A DNA stretch of 64,000 nt from Glandiceps talaboti (lineage: Eukaryota > Hemichordata > Enteropneusta > Spengelidae). The stretch's first letter is position 1, and the number at the start of each line of letters is the position of its first letter. Both the position numbers and the translations under genes were made by a program. The notes beneath the pieces are model-generated. The model saw nothing but the letters and a program-made list of their open reading frames with translations. It did no database searches and was not told the DNA's origin. The stretch lies in contig NC_135552.1 in the NCBI RefSeq assembly GCF_964340395.1, positions 16,288,194-16,352,193 of the forward strand, in the 5' to 3' direction. Of this stretch, positions 26,109 through 40,700 are shown in pieces.

Positions 26109-26302
26109 TTTTTGAATTACCGGTAGTGGGGAATACAACTCGCGACGTTAACGGGCCTCTGTATAATACCAGCGCCATAGTACTAATGTGAGTGTTGCAT
26201 CGTTGAAAAAAAAAATAACTTCATCGAAATTCCAAGTATTCGGCAGCTGAAAAAAGTATGTTATTTCACTCAACACGGTACAGAATATTTCAAAGTTTTA
26301 GA

Positions 26303-26600
26303 GTTATGTGATGTTTGAATGGTTAGAGCGGTCGGCCTGTACTGTGATCTGGAAGTTGCCGGTTCGAGCTTCCCATGCAGCTGTTTGTCTCTGAATAGCT
26401 AAAAAAGACATTGGGCAAGATTGTTCCTAAGTCAAAGCTATCCATTGCTATGTAGTTTCTTTAATCCCATAGGTTTACAAAGGCTTCAAAGGATTGAATG
26501 CACCACAGGAAGTTAGGGGAGTGTGAATAGACGTTGTGCCGTTATGGGTCTATGTCAGGGTTAAGAATTGCAAAGCTTTTTAGAGCTTCGTTTGGGAAAC
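26303..26600 (+). mobile_element. tRNA-derived SINE
   Basis: The head reads GAATGGTTAGAGCGGTCGGC (A box region), then GATCTGGAAGTTGCCGGTTCGAG with a near-consensus B box (GGTTCGAG). The body includes GACATTGGGCAAGA and the tail CAAAGGATTGAATGCACC, GTGTGAATAGACGTTGTGCC, ending AAGCTTTTTAGAGC. The tail matches the degenerate copy at 25.2-25.5 kb. It lies in intron 2 of gene A. Confidence 0.65.
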
Positions 26601-26819
26601 CTTTATAGTAAACCGGTTAGTGAAATTTAAACATGTGTTGTGCGTTATTAGTATAAATTGGCTAATTCCATAGAAACCACACATAACTATGTAATTTAAA
26701 TTTCGGAAAAGACCTCAAACTTGTAAGCACGAATGGTAACAATTCCTCTGACAACCAGCATTTAAAAAGAAAATGTAGCACTCATACGTTACCAAGGAAA
26801 TATCTACTCACTACAATTT

Positions 26820-27235
26820 TCCTAACTATAGACTAATCACAGCAAGAATAGTAACAATTCCTCAGACGACAGGCTTTTAATAAACACAAAGCACTCACGT
26901 GCTTCCAACTCATGGAAGCATATACCCCTGAAATGTTAATGACTCTAGATTAATGAAACCAAGTGCTCACACGTCACCATATGGAAATATCTACTCACTG
27001 AAATGTTCATAACTCTAGACTAATGAAAGAAAGTGTTCATATGTTACCATAGAAACCATATACTCACTGTGAAATGTTCATAACTCTAGACTAATGAAAG
27101 AAAGTCTTTATATGTTACCATAGAAACACATACTCGCTGCAATTTTCATAACTCTAGACTACTGAAAGTGTTCATAACTATTGACAGAAAGTGTTCATGA
27201 GATGTAAATGATATGTAAATGATATGTAAATGATG
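26820..27235. repeat. Minisatellite of about 70-bp units with ATGTAAATG tail
   Basis: Units containing AACTCTAGACTAATGAAAG and GTTACCATAGAAAC recur at 26941, 27011, 27082 and 27150 (about 70 bp apart), with a more diverged unit near 26823. The array ends in three ATGTAAATG-type repeats. Related blocks and the same tail recur at 31290-31480, so the array belongs to a dispersed family. Confidence 0.7.
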
Positions 27236-27624
27236 TAATTTTTTCTGTGTTTGTTTTAACTCTTTAGTTGTTCCATTTCCTAAAACGCAAAAGTCACCTT
27301 TCGCAAACAAAATATGCATTTAAAGTTATGTGTAGTCAGTCTTCGTAACGTTACTATTCTGTGATAACTTTCTGGGCCACAGTGTGGCTTTTTTAATTTT
27401 CAGAGACTTTATAACTGAAAACAAACAAAGTTAGTAGCTGATTATTGTATTTTCCATATTCCCGCACTTTTAACACTTGACAATTTGATAGCAACAAAGT
27501 TTGATCGAAATATAGCAATTTTCTCGGTTGTGTACGATTATCAAAGGGTAACGTCCAGACGATTCACGTCGCTCGTCCACTCTGTGATATTTTTTTTATA
27601 ATTTTGTTTAATTTCTCTTTCCAG

Positions 27625-28265
27625 GTTCAGCGTTGATTGCCATCCCGGTGGCTCTGTACAGGGAAGTGCAGTATTTCCACTGGTATGGTGTTCGTCCTTT
27701 CTGCATTTCAATTTGGCCCACGTTTAACTGGATGATCGGATGGTCTGGTTACACCATAGTCTCCTCCTATGTTTTACCCATTATCATCATAACCGTCTGC
27801 TCCACCATGATGTTGCGTCGATTGTGGAGTCAAGTCGTGCCAGGGGAAGAGACGGAATTACATGCACAGAGTTTGCGACAGAAGAAAAAAATAACACGAA
27901 TGGTCATGACTGTAGTGGGACTTTTCTTCATCTGCTGGCTGCCTATCCATGCAATCATAATTTGGTTGAACGTTCCGGGAGGCGGATTTGATAGGAACAA
28001 CGATATACATTTCGCCTTCTACATCTTTGCAAACTGTTTGTCATACTCGAATTCAAGTATGAATCCATTCGTGTACGCCTTCATGGGAGACAACTTCAGA
28101 AAATGTTTCAAAAAGGCATTCCCTAGGTGTTTTAAGAAGCATCAATCTACGGTAGCGGTTGTCGGTCAAGCCGTGACATTGGGAGCGGGTGACACTGGAT
28201 CCACAGGCGCGACCGTTACACGCCAACAAAAGACGGGCCTGGCCGTTTTACCATCGCAGGCATAA
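27625..28265 (+). CDS. Kisspeptin receptor-like GPCR, gene A, exon 3 (TM4 end to C-terminus)
   Basis: Residues 164-376. The acceptor ctctttccag gives a phase 1 join (codon 164 becomes TGT, Cys). It contains the ECL2 cysteine C190 (partner of C110), TM5 with P215, a basic end of loop 3 (RQKKKITRM), TM6 with CWLP at 267-270, TM7 with SYSNSSMNPFVYAF (NPxxY at 310-314), and helix 8 GDNFRKCFKKAFPRCF with two cysteines suited to palmitoylation. The C-tail is rich in Gly, Thr and Ser, with possible phosphorylation sites. No frameshifts are seen, so the receptor looks intact. TAA is at 28263. Confidence 0.9.
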
Positions 28266-28411
28266 AACAAACAATGTATATGCATTTCACATTTCGGAAT
28301 CAAATCAGAACATCACATTGCACGAAAGAACGTTCGGATGATAAAATGAAACGCTTCAATAGGGAACTTGCAAACCCGCCATGTTGAATGTTGCATCATG
28401 GGAAATGTGAC

Positions 28412-28417
28412 AATAAA
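28412..28417 (+). terminator. Candidate polyadenylation signal of gene A
   Basis: AATAAA about 150 bases after the stop codon of gene A. It is the first canonical signal downstream. The cleavage site cannot be read from sequence alone. Confidence 0.5.
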
Positions 28418-31289
28418 TACTGATCAATTAGTATTGTAAACAATGTTGATACATTATTTGTAACCACAAATAATTAATTTATAGTCACCCTGACAATTGT
28501 GGGAGGTTAATTTTATCATTAGCTCCAGATTAGGTATTACGATAACCACAGATAATCCCACAGTCCTTTGCGTCTGAGCATGCTCAGTCTGGATTGCAAG
28601 TTCCCTATTATATCAGCCGATTTTAGAATGCAAGAAGGGATGGATTTGTTTCTAACGTAATATGTAATGGTACGGTCTTTAACTTTGATGTGTTACGAGT
28701 CCATATCGTTTACGAGTACGTCATACTTGATTGATTGGTGCGACTCAAATGACTTGAAATTACACATAATTGAAATTTTAAAATACTAGTCAGTAGCCAT
28801 TAATGGGTTTTAAGATCGGGTATTACCATGGATACGAGCATTTTACAATCCTACTACTTGCAATGAGGTTTTCATGACCTGTAAAGACGTCACGGTGTAC
28901 ACATTCTTTCAACGATTTGCTATTTTCGGTCACCGGTCCACGAATGGTGATAGTGAAAAACGTCGAATACGAAACTTACGTATATATGTTATCTACTAGC
29001 ATAATGTTTAAGCAATTTCGACGAACGTGAAGCTGGCATCATATTCACATTCACATTAACATTCGAACGGGACTTTTACATATACGTATTACTAGTAAAA
29101 AATTACCAGCTTCATAGTACGTAATTATTTAAAACATTTGAGCGTGAAATCGAATATGAATATGAATATAGTGCCAAGTTCACATTCAGGCAATTTGGTG
29201 GTATACTTTTGCCACGTACCGTATTCAGATAGCCTTCAGTAATTACAAGGGGAGAGAGCCAGGGGAAATCAAGCCCGGTCTATTGGGTACGTAAAATGTG
29301 ACCCTCCACAAAACCGTTTTGTAAAAGTGGACCCCTCAGTTGTGTTTCTCTAAAGTGTTACCCGCTGTTGAAATATTTCAAATTCCTTCAGTCAGATGTG
29401 AGAAGGGACACGCACAATTCTCACTACATCGACGATTTTACTAACGTTGGTTATTTCCCACTACTATGACCACAGCGAATTGTGCGAAGGTTCTGTGTTT
29501 GGCTCTAAAGCTGATGGCCATATCTCCAAACGACTAGATGGGGAGACTATATACTGACATTATCTGGACCGAGGTCAACATCCCCACTCCATCACACTTA
29601 CATATCCTCAGTATCTCACCACTCCGATACCCCTTTCTCATGTGAAAACCAACCCATCTCCTCACATCATCAACTCGTCTAACAATTGATTCACTGTATA
29701 GTTGCTAGCAGCGATTTAATTGATATGCTCTGAGATTTGTATAATGGTGGCAGTGGTGGGATGTGGCAGCAGTGAGATGTGACAGTGGTGGCAGCGATGG
29801 GATACCAAAATCACAAAAGAAAACAATGCAAAGTTAGAATTATAGCGAGTCAAATATAATGTGGAAATCCCCCCCCCATTCCATTTCTAAAATATACCCT
29901 ATTTGAGAACCAATATGTAAAATTACACCCATTATTTCCCAGCCCCCCCCCCCCCTCCATTGCAATTACTGATGTCTCCTTTATACAGGTTCAACTTGGT
30001 AAAGATATCCAAACCCTCGTCTGAGGTGGAGATAATGGACTCATTTACAAAATGATCTTGATGAAGGAAAGTAACATTGCATATATCAACAATGTACAGT
30101 AAGGACTTTTTACTCTTGACAAATATGTTATAAGCAACTTTATATTGGAACTTAAGGCTTGCTTTATCACAAATTGATTTATTATCCGGGGCATGCGGAT
30201 GGCGACGCTTGCTACCCGCTCCAAACATCTTATTTGTGAAGAGGTTATTGAGGCCGTGGCTAGTTAGATCCAGACGTTAATGGGGTGTACGCCAGGTTAC
30301 ATTGTATTACTACATATACACTTGGGGATATGTTGACTGTTCAATTCATTGCTTATAACTCATGATTTTGGTTGACTTTGATGTTTACTGTAACGGTTTG
30401 CATCACGTAAAGTGTAGTTATCGTGCGTTTTTATTTCACCCCGATGATTTATTATCCATCGGCAAATACACTGAGAGATTTGTTTGTGCTAATCCTCAGA
30501 GTAATACTCCGGTATTTAAAACAAACTAATTTTGTCTTTCGCACGTACACCTATTCAGTAGCTTGTTTACATCGCCATCTGTGATTTTGCTTTACTGTCC
30601 CATTAACACCTAAGCCTTGTAATGAATGGCAAAAATTTAGTATGGCAGTTATCAGCATGTGCCTGTTTGAATATATAAGTGCAAATTATGTCGCTCTTGT
30701 GCTAATCTCAACAATGGCACATTTACATATTGACTTCATTTTAAAGTGGCCAATTTCGGCTGACGTACGTTAGCACTCCCCAATGTGACCAAATAGTTTG
30801 AGTGGTTTTTTTCAAACCAATCAGTTTGAAGTATAATTTTCAAACCACATTATTAGCTGCCGTTGATAACATTATACAAGCGCGCGGTTAGTGAGACACC
30901 GAAGCGAAATGGAAACAGGGTATAGCTACTGATTTCAAAGATCACTGGTAATAATGTAGATTAATAATTACTAAAATTACTCTTATCAACACGCGGTTTG
31001 AACGGTAGACTGTAAGATACGCCATATGTCACTCAGCCTCCATTGGCCACGTTGCTTCAGATCTAGTGAAAGGGGTTGGCCGATGCGTGACTCTGAGGGC
31101 GGCGTACTTTACAGACGCGATGAACCGGGAAATTGAAGACTTGCTATTAATTTCGTTTTCTTTTCATGTTCAAAAAAGGACACTCAGTGTGAAGTTTAAC
31201 CATCACATGTATTTAGTACCAATAGATTTGTTTTACACAGTAACGTTCAACCATCACCCATTAGAGAATTTAGGACGAGAACTCGAAGT

Positions 31290-31480
31290 TTCAAGCATGA
31301 ACGGTAACAAATCTTCTGACAACCGTATAATACTTTTTGAAAAATATTGAAGCACTCCATACAAATACTTTACAACTCTGTACTTATGAAAGAAAGTGTC
31401 CACGATATGTAAATGAAATGCAAATCATATGTAAATTACATGTAAATAATATGTTAATGAATGTATGATATGGTAATGGA
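31290..31480. repeat. Dispersed relative of the 26.9-kb minisatellite
   Basis: Shares GAACGGTAACAA..TCT.CTGACAACC, GCACTC, ACAACTCTGTACTTATGAAAGAAAGTGT-like and repeated ATGTAAAT blocks, in the same order as the array at 26.7-27.24 kb. Confidence 0.55.
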
Positions 31481-34400
31481 GAGTGATGACAATTTTATCA
31501 ATGGTGTGCATATACTTGTTGGCATATACAGCTGAAACGAATTTTATTTAAAGATATATTATTTCGTAGTCTTTTCGTTTAAGGTTATATGTTAAGCTTT
31601 ATTTGTTTTGTTTTTGTTTTGAGCCTTTAGTTGTTGCTGTTCATATTCATTTTTTCATATCTACTGTGTCAAAACACATCATTGTGTAAAGATTGCGCTG
31701 AGTTCAACATCCTATGATTATCATGGTGTTACTATGTACTGAGCGTAAACATCTACCATGCTTGATTTTTTAGAAGTACTGAGTGTTCACACGTACGTTC
31801 GTGCACAAGGAGGATAGTAACTTGTTTAATTTGAAAGATCGATAGTCGCGGTGTCCGCTTATGTCACCACTTGCTACCTAGATGCGTATTACATAAAAAA
31901 TAATCGGAAACAATGATTTGATCTTTCAGGCTAGATATAACCACGAATTTCTTTCCTGGTAGTTTGAGATCATATAGAACACAACTGCACATCCATCGAA
32001 AGTATCTCTCCCAAATAATTTTTTTTAATGTTAAATTAAATCTGATATAAAAAAAAATAATAAAAATATACCACAAGCCGATCGTGATGCCTGCGGGAGA
32101 GACGCATACAACTGTAGGTGTGAGGGCGCACTATCAATGCCTGATTCAGAGATTAATTGTTGATAATTAGAACCGGATTTTAGGGAACTCTAATGCATAA
32201 AATAAACCAGCATTCGTCGGAAGGTGCTTAAGGCTCGACGAGTTTTACACAAAGAACGCATTCCCACCATAAACAACATTTTGATTTGCAATGGTGTTGT
32301 CTTCAAAAGAAAAATTTTATTTTAAAATATCAACACTTTTTACATGTTTCAACATAGATACACATAAGCTTACACACACCAGCACACATAATGCTATGGT
32401 TATACATAGCCGTGTCATTTTGCATACAATTACCACACACACGTATATCCTTTATCCTCTAAATAAGTTATTATTAGGTTATAGTTTTTGTTGGCACATG
32501 TGTAACAAGAAAATTACTTAACTTACTTTGAATAATTACAGTAATAACAGTATTATGTTACATTGCCAGGAGTCGTTTATATTGAAAGCCTTTTCATCAA
32601 TTATTAAATTTAGTTTTCTATATGAGAAAATATTTATCGAGATTTAAGTAGAACTCGGAGAGTTTTAGGTTGATTTTGCACTTCAGGTTTTGTCCCTCCG
32701 CTAAATGTATTTTGTTTAAATATCGTCTTAAATACGAAATTGTCAGGCATTTGCGTGATGTATGCGTTATTCCAAGACGTCGAAAAAAGATAGTGATGAA
32801 TGTACAATACATGTACACATACAGCATTGTTTGTAATCTATGTACAGAGAGTATAATAACATTGGCAAAATATATACCCAAGGTTAAAGACAGGTAGATG
32901 ATTAGTCACATACTCTAACTGAAACTTCGAGTCTAATCTTTGGTACTTTTTACCTCGCCATCCACAATCACTAAATTATCGAAGCTTACTTTCTGAGCTT
33001 GGGAAAAAGACATATTCTAATCCAGTTACATTATGTTCGATTGTTGAGGACTCTTAGTCTCGCAATTTTTTTAGAAAATCATATTTTTTTTTAAATCTCA
33101 GTTTTGCCAATTGTGATACTTTTTTTGATGATGAAAAGCTACTACAAAACCGACAACAAGTCCACGGTGCTCGGGTACACGAGTTACTGTATCCGACGTT
33201 CAGGAAACGAAAATATCCGTACTCAGGTTGAATTTTTGTAAAACCTTATACCACTGTTATTGGAGTGATCTGAGATAAACAAAAACAAAAACAAAAAAAC
33301 AAAAAACCTTCTTCCTATGTAATTGATGAATCGGAGCAAGTCCATATTTTCTTGTTTATAGGTAACAAGAAACAGGTTAACAGCACATTCTTTCTATTTT
33401 AGCATTCATGTGCACATATGGCACAAATAGTGTAAAGTACGTATACTGTAGCATGCTACTGTAGTACAATCATGTTAAAGCACGCCCTCCATGTACTAAT
33501 ACCGTAGCCTAGGCTAAATTATATCATCCGAACCGTAATAGTATGTATAACTAAATCATTTGTAGATATTACCAGGTTTGAGTTCAACCAATAATGGAAG
33601 TTCAGGTTCACTGAGTTTATTTTAGTTGTAGGCCTCAGTCTATAGTATGAGTACATATCAATATGTACTCTAACAAAATGTGTAAAAGGTCAGTGACTTT
33701 ACGACACAAAATTTACTAAGAATACAACGTCACAAAGATTACAAACTGATTAAAGTTACAATCTTGATAGCCCTGGTAAGATTTCATCAATTATAGTAGG
33801 TGTGTCTTACCGAGTATATATTACACATATATTTTTATGTGGTGAACCCCCCCCCCCCCAAGGAAAAGCGTGTGAACTTAGCCTAGACACCTTTAATAGC
33901 TGCACAATAAACATTCACCATGTCACGTAGACCCTTGTGTGTCACAGACATTGGAGAGTTCTCCATCGTCTATGGTACGTATATAACTTGTTTGCATAAA
34001 CAAATTAGAGTTCTTTTGTTTCGTACTAGCTAGCTACACATAATATTATTGTATTCTTTATGCTATGATTTCTAGGTAGATCAATTATAGCAAATCTTCA
34101 GATTCTTCTTCTTTACTTAGCACATTGAAATTAAAGATAGCAAACACATGATGCGGTTCAGTAACATTATTTATGATTCCGCCACTTGAGGGCGTACGTA
34201 TACCTGGAGATCATGTAGCCAAAATTCTATGACTGCGGTAACTTTTGGTAAAGACCACGCACGTACTGTCGACGTCATTCACTGTGTTTGAAATGTTTGT
34301 TGGTAAACGTCCTACACGTCGTATATGTTCAGTTACACTTTAACCATGCACAAAGACACAACACTGGAACATTTTGTCCTTTCAGACAACAAAGCACCTA

Positions 34401-34890
34401 GTTAAAGATTTATTTCATTATTTATCTGTTCATTTTATGTCATTATATATTGTCATTTTGATGACGTGCACACAATGTTGCTAAATATTAACAGAACCTG
34501 CAAATAACAAAAAAAAATACTCATTGCTTTCTTGTTCTTGACATAAAATAATCAGGTCCACACAATCTGTATTTTCTCCAGCCTCAGTAATGTCAGACCA
34601 CTTGTTCTAGATTTGAAATAAAGACACCTTCACATGCATTAATTTCTCTACTCAGAATGAAACATTTTTAAGGTAGACAAATGTGTCTGAGTCGTCAATT
34701 GGCCTGTAAATCAATTCTAAAAAAAAAAGACACTGTCATTGCTGGCTGAATGAAACAAGGGAACAGTTTATAGAGTCCAACGTGTTTGGTGGAAATCAGT
34801 GACAATCAAATGTTCTTTTATGTCTAAAGTAAATCTTTATGATAGAATGTATCAGATTTTTTATTCTTATTTTAAAGTTAATATTTTAAA

Positions 34891-34928
34891 ACGACGACGA
34901 CGACGACGACAACAACAACAACAACAAT

Positions 34929-34959
<31 letters not shown>

Positions 34960-34961
34960 CA
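34891..34961. repeat. (CGA)n/(CAA)n microsatellite
   Basis: Six CGA units followed by about 16 CAA units with one TAA interruption. Confidence 0.9.
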
Positions 34962-35439
34962 ATGACAAATATGTATCTCGTGATGTCCTGTCATTTTCTG
35001 TAATTGTTTTATTTAGCATTTTGTTTGTTTTTTTGTAACCATTTTATGAATTTTGAATATTATCATTTCTATATTTCAAGGTTTGATTAGTGTTGGATAC
35101 ATAATGACAAAGATTAACTGTAAAAGCACATTCTTTGTTTTTTGATCTCTTTCCATTTCCTTACATTTTAAATGTTTAGTTATTTGTGATTTCAATTATC
35201 ATTCTTCAGGAGTATTTATAAATGTATTCAGTACAATAGAAGGCAGTTACCTTGAAACAGAGTGTACATATTTATGAAGTGTTCAAGAAAGAGAATGCTA
35301 GCATCGATAAAGAACTGGCCGCTGGCCCAGGGTCTATTTACGAGAATTCAGGGCAAAATACGCAAACTTGGAAGACAATCACATTATTCATAGTCTGAGG
35401 TCACTGTAATTCTCTTCAAATATTTGACTAGATAATACG

Positions 35440-35458
35440 GAAAGAAAGAAAGAAATAT

Positions 35459-35508
<50 letters not shown>
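35440..35508. repeat. (GAAA)n microsatellite
   Basis: About 65 bp of GAAA units with one TATA-like interruption. Confidence 0.9.
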
Positions 35509-35509
<1 letters not shown>

Positions 35510-37088
35510 CTATAAATACTTAGTACGTATTGAGACTTTACTCCAAATCATGAGAACCCGAAGTTAACGTTCAAGGAATTGTTTACCCATAAACGGTGCC
35601 TCTAACGTATTTGAATTTGACTCAGTGGTATATATTTTCACTTATTTTAGTTATATTACGTAGCCTGTGTGCTTTTTTGTTGCCATGACCACGGCGTACC
35701 TCGAAGAGCCAGGATCGTGTTATGTATGACGTAGTCAACTAAAATACAGCGTATACAACTTTTACAGAGTGATGTAATACATAAATTCTAGATGTTGTAA
35801 CCGGACTAATGTAGTAAAGCTGAGACCACTAGTTCTTCAGTTTGAATCAACCCATACACCATAGACGTTGATATCTCTCTCAAAAGTGCAGAACTTGATA
35901 TGTCTTTATTAAATACAACAGAACATTGATAAGATTTATATTTTTAAGAATATGTTAACGGATTTTTTTTTCTCCTGTCATAATTCTGTCGTTCTGTCAA
36001 TAAAGTGAAGTGCCGTTGTAATTTTTGTGGAGATTGCGTGTTTTTGCTTTTCTAATGTGTGAAGTGTTGCATGCTGACGATCGACTATGGACTGCAAACA
36101 ACCTCGGTCCCCACGAAGCCCAAATTTCCATTCTAATTGCTGTGATTTTTTTCTAAAGAAATGGAAAATGGCAATTCAGTTCATTGACTGCCTAGCTAGG
36201 TTGTGAAAAGAGTCGATACTTGCTTTCCATTGTGAAATGTATATGTGTCGTTTCAATTACTTCATCAAAAGCATTGTGTAAAAGCTTCATCATGAATCAT
36301 AGTTGGTGGAGGGTCTGTGCATGAATGAATCGAGTTATGTCAAACCATAGAGCCTGGTCAAACGCTGAATAATTCCTACGACCACCGCATGCACCGCACC
36401 TCTGTATATGTAAAACACTGTTTATTCCTTGTCTGTCGTTTTACGTAATTGAAAGGGTCTATAGTCTTCTAGTACCCCCATCATAATAATAGCACCCAGT
36501 CTTTACTTTAAGTTTTTAATGCACGCTTCACAAATGTTCAAATTCTTTGTCTGCAACATCATACACGACGGTTTTTCTGTCTGTCAAGAACATCTCATTG
36601 AAAATTGAACCTGGACCGAGTCTCGTACGTTTACCTTGTTATCAAAGTATATACGCAGGTTGCAATTATTATCATGAGACAGAGCACACTTGTCAACACA
36701 TATTTTTTAATTGTATTTATTAATTAGATATCCAGGAAAACCACACTTGAACTACGTGTATTAAAATCACCAAGTTTTTAAAACTTTTTCCCAACCATAT
36801 TGGTAGCCTGTAAGATACGGGCATTTGTGCCACAGGGCTGAACAACACAACGTATCCAGTTACAGTCTACCATTATACTGGCCGACCAACGTGAAATATA
36901 TAGACTAAAAAGCAACTCAAATCATAATATCAGTGAAAAGCAGCCTTTTTTTTGAGTAGGAATCGTAATTGCTTCCGATCCATACACATTTACATTGATG
37001 AGTATATAGCAGAGAAAAGGTCGGCAAACATAGATGACATCTTTTGACAATACGTGGTCGTGGTAAACTTGAATTATTTATACTCATA

Positions 37089-37097
37089 TTTGGCGGG
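37089..37097 (+). promoter_or_regulatory. E2F-like site upstream of histone H3
   Basis: TTTGGCGGG matches the E2F consensus and lies 170 bp upstream of the H3 TATA box. E2F-type control would fit S-phase expression, as would the 3' stem-loop. Function is inferred from the motif alone. Confidence 0.35.
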
Positions 37098-37257
37098 CTG
37101 AATGACAGGTTTCGCTGGCGCGCATTGTGATCATGTGTGAACCCTGGTGACGTAGAGCTTGGCGACGCTACTTTGGGGCTTTGTCTTATTTTTTGGTTAT
37201 TTTATTGCTTCAATACCAGCTACAACGAACTAATGAATGATTCATATTCTTTCATGT

Positions 37258-37724
<467 letters not shown>

Positions 37725-37745
37725 GACTAAATATCCAAACCAAAA

Positions 37746-37761
37746 GGCTCTTTTCAGAGCC
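37746..37761 (+). terminator. Histone mRNA 3' stem-loop
   Basis: GGCTCTTTTCAGAGCC, a 6-bp stem with a four-base TTTC loop, preceded by CCAAA. It is identical to the canonical metazoan replication-dependent histone stem-loop bound by SLBP. It lies 21 bases after the H3 stop codon and implies a non-polyadenylated mRNA. Confidence 0.95.
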
Positions 37762-37773
37762 ATCACATCCTCC

Positions 37774-37784
37774 AAAAAGGGAGA
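37774..37784 (+). terminator. Histone downstream element
   Basis: Purine-rich AAAAAGGGAGA begins 12 bases after the stem-loop, where U7 snRNA normally pairs. Position and composition fit, although the match to the CAAGAAAGA consensus is only partial. Confidence 0.65.
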
Positions 37785-37799
37785 ACCATAATACCTTTA

Positions 37800-40700
37800 A
37801 AAAATCCTCTTTGTTTTAAAGAACAGAGTAAACCTAATCGTTTTATTATAGGCCAGTAAGGACCAGTAAGCCCTCGGCTGTGTGATCATGGTAGTATGTG
37901 GTACTTCCATTGTGTGATCATCATGGATACCTCTCCTAATACACCCATATGGTACCGGTGTGATATAACGTGTCGTGCCGTGCGTAAATTCATTTGAAGT
38001 TGTGTCTCATAGCGCTGCATGACATGCCGTATCTTAAAGACTAAAGTAAGTCCGTGTAATTAATGGAGACACAGACAAGAAAGGAGATTCGTACCTTTTC
38101 GCCAAGTGAACACATAGAGTAACGTCATAGTAAGCAAACAACGTAGTTCGCAACTGTCATTGTTTTGTTGTGTTTCAAAATTCAAATGGATTACAATCTA
38201 GTGGTTCTTCCAACAACGCCTCACTCTGTAGAAATCACACGTTTGTAATTTGAAAAAGCTATTTTGTTGACATAATTTCCAGTTTGAAATCTTGATCATT
38301 TTGACCAGTAACTGAAACCACCTAGGCCTGCGGTACCGGTGTCGAGATGACTCGTGTCAAAATTGACAATTAATGATGGAGAGGCCTAGCATCCTACCAG
38401 ACTTACTGTAATATTCTATTATTCAAGGTAATATTCAATATTCGGTTTGCTACTCGATGAGAAATCTCGGTTTTCAAAATTCAATCATGCTATCTATCCA
38501 GAAGTCACGCATTGACGTTTTTTTATCATACGGGCCACCATCATGTACAACAAATCCGTGTAGGGGCTATGTAATAACACTATTCTTTTAGTGGTCTGAT
38601 GTTACAACAATGAACGAACGTCACTGCTGTGTACAAAAGAATCTAATAAGCCATGTTAAAAGTCTTCATTTACACCTATCCGTGACAATGTTAACGTTTT
38701 GATAGAATCACGAACAATGACAGCATTTCGAGCATAGTAACGTAGGAAAACTGTCTCTAACGTCTATGCTTGATCAGCAGTAAATGGTTACAAAATGGCT
38801 TGATCCATCTCCGACTAGTTTTACACCTCAGCAAGCTTTTACAAGAACTTAGAACTGAATATGCTAAACTTGAAAATAATCTGAATGATGATTGTAGAGC
38901 GCCATCAACGACGAATATTTCAGTCTATGTCGAATTTAAGGTCGAATAGCACATAAGCGGGAGGGTGTGATGTTATTTAAATGTTCTTTTTCTATGTGAT
39001 GTCAAAACGTTAAATTACTTTATTTGGAAACACACCTAAGTGTCACAATTCAAAATTCCAAACAGCGTTTTTGAGCACGCGAGAATGATCAAAATCTATC
39101 ATAGTCTCGATAAATTCTTCTGAAAACTTTTAATGAAGTGACAAACAAAACAGGGTTTACAGAAGAACATTAATGTAATATAGATAACCACATATTCGTT
39201 ACCATTAGATAAAAACACCATAAAAAATTAGGAAAATTTGGGGGTCATCGCCAAGTAGTGATAGTTCAACAAACTTTTCTACTATTCTTATATCAAACAC
39301 AAACCAAGTTGGAAGAAAAAATATGGAATATATATATTCTGGTCGTACGCGTTCTACGTCATGACAAAGCGCGTGTATATCACGACAACACATGTCTACG
39401 TCACTGGTTCTGCTATAATCGAAATATGAGTCAAAACGTTCAAACTTGCCATTACTTTCCCTGATTTTTCTTTGATATTATTGGCAGTGGTATAATTGTT
39501 ATTTTCCAATATCTTCCTTCATTCAGCCGGAAAACCGTGACACTCGTGACCTAAGGGTTGTCACTAGCACTACGAATCGCTACAAATGCCCCTTTAATAG
39601 GCCACTCCGTTTCACGATTTCACAGTTTCCAGGGCTGAAAAATATTGGGGAATAACATGTGATTATATCGACTACCACCTTCTCCAAGAAATAAAGTGGT
39701 TACTAGATGGATACGGTGCATAAAGTGAACACAAAGGATAATCACAGTAGAAGTGAAATATGGCAAAACGGGCCTTCACTTTGATCGTATCGTCAGGGGT
39801 GGGGAGGGGGGGGGGAATTACCGACTGTATCATAATATACAGTCTAACATCTACTACCATGGCGGTATATATAAAGGGACGACATACTCCATATGACAGT
39901 ATATCATGGAACACAAGTATATATTTTTACAATTTGTTACGCAGTAGTATTTGCCTCATTTACAGAATATTTTACAAGTTGCTTTCACCACGCAGATTTT
40001 CGATATTCAGTATGCCCTTGCAATTGGGTTAAGTTAAAGACACAGTTTAATCATTATGTTTAAAAAGTCAATTTGCAGTCTCATGAGCATTCCAATGTTT
40101 GATTTACAAAGCACAACAGGAAAGAATGACAGAACGAGCTCGTTATGTTTCAACAGACTCAATCAAAAGAAAACAGCTTCACTATATATAGATTTTGAAA
40201 CACACCGGCTAAAGTTCAGTACCCCTAATGTAAACCCGTGCGACGTACCTCTCTAGCGCGTGTATAATTTTACGTTGCACTGAACGATTATTGTTACAAT
40301 GCTAAATTATAACGGAAGTCGATAGGCTATTGTAAGTCTATGTTCACCGGACAAGGGTTTTGTTAAACCCCCCCCCCCCCCCCTCCATTACAGCGCTAGC
40401 GTTCTAGGTCAAGTTTGAGAACATCTGTGCGTGTACTAAAATGACGCTTATTTGACCGTCGTTTGACGGTTTGTACTGTCGTTGGAGGGAAGTAAAGACA
40501 AACGTTTGCACTTTCAGGGAAGCATGACTTAATCTAGGAAAGTTTATAAAGTTCATGTGGATATAACTTCTAGGGATCGTCGTTGAGGGCGTCATAAACT
40601 TCGCGTACATATGACTGAGTTAGTCCAACCCGTTCAGTTGTACAGCCGCACAAAACTTTTGCGAAAAGTAATTGGTCGCTGAGCCCTGAAATAACCTTTA

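Larger units (their letters stand above)
28266..37080. other. Intergenic region between gene A and histone H3
   Basis: No protein or RNA gene recognised. It holds a relative of the 26.9-kb minisatellite at 31290-31480, a (CGA)/(CAA) array and a (GAAA) array. A 98-codon minus-strand frame at 29932-30228 is not similar to anything I know. The rest appears plain AT-rich DNA. Confidence 0.5.

Noticed and set aside
26303-26380. Functional tRNA gene
   Set aside because: A and B boxes are present but acceptor and anticodon stems do not pair, and a SINE body follows.
29932-30228. 98-codon minus-strand frame
   Set aside because: The sequence looks somewhat protein-like but matches no family I know. 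It ends in a poly-Gly stretch made by a C homopolymer, and there are no splice or promoter clues.
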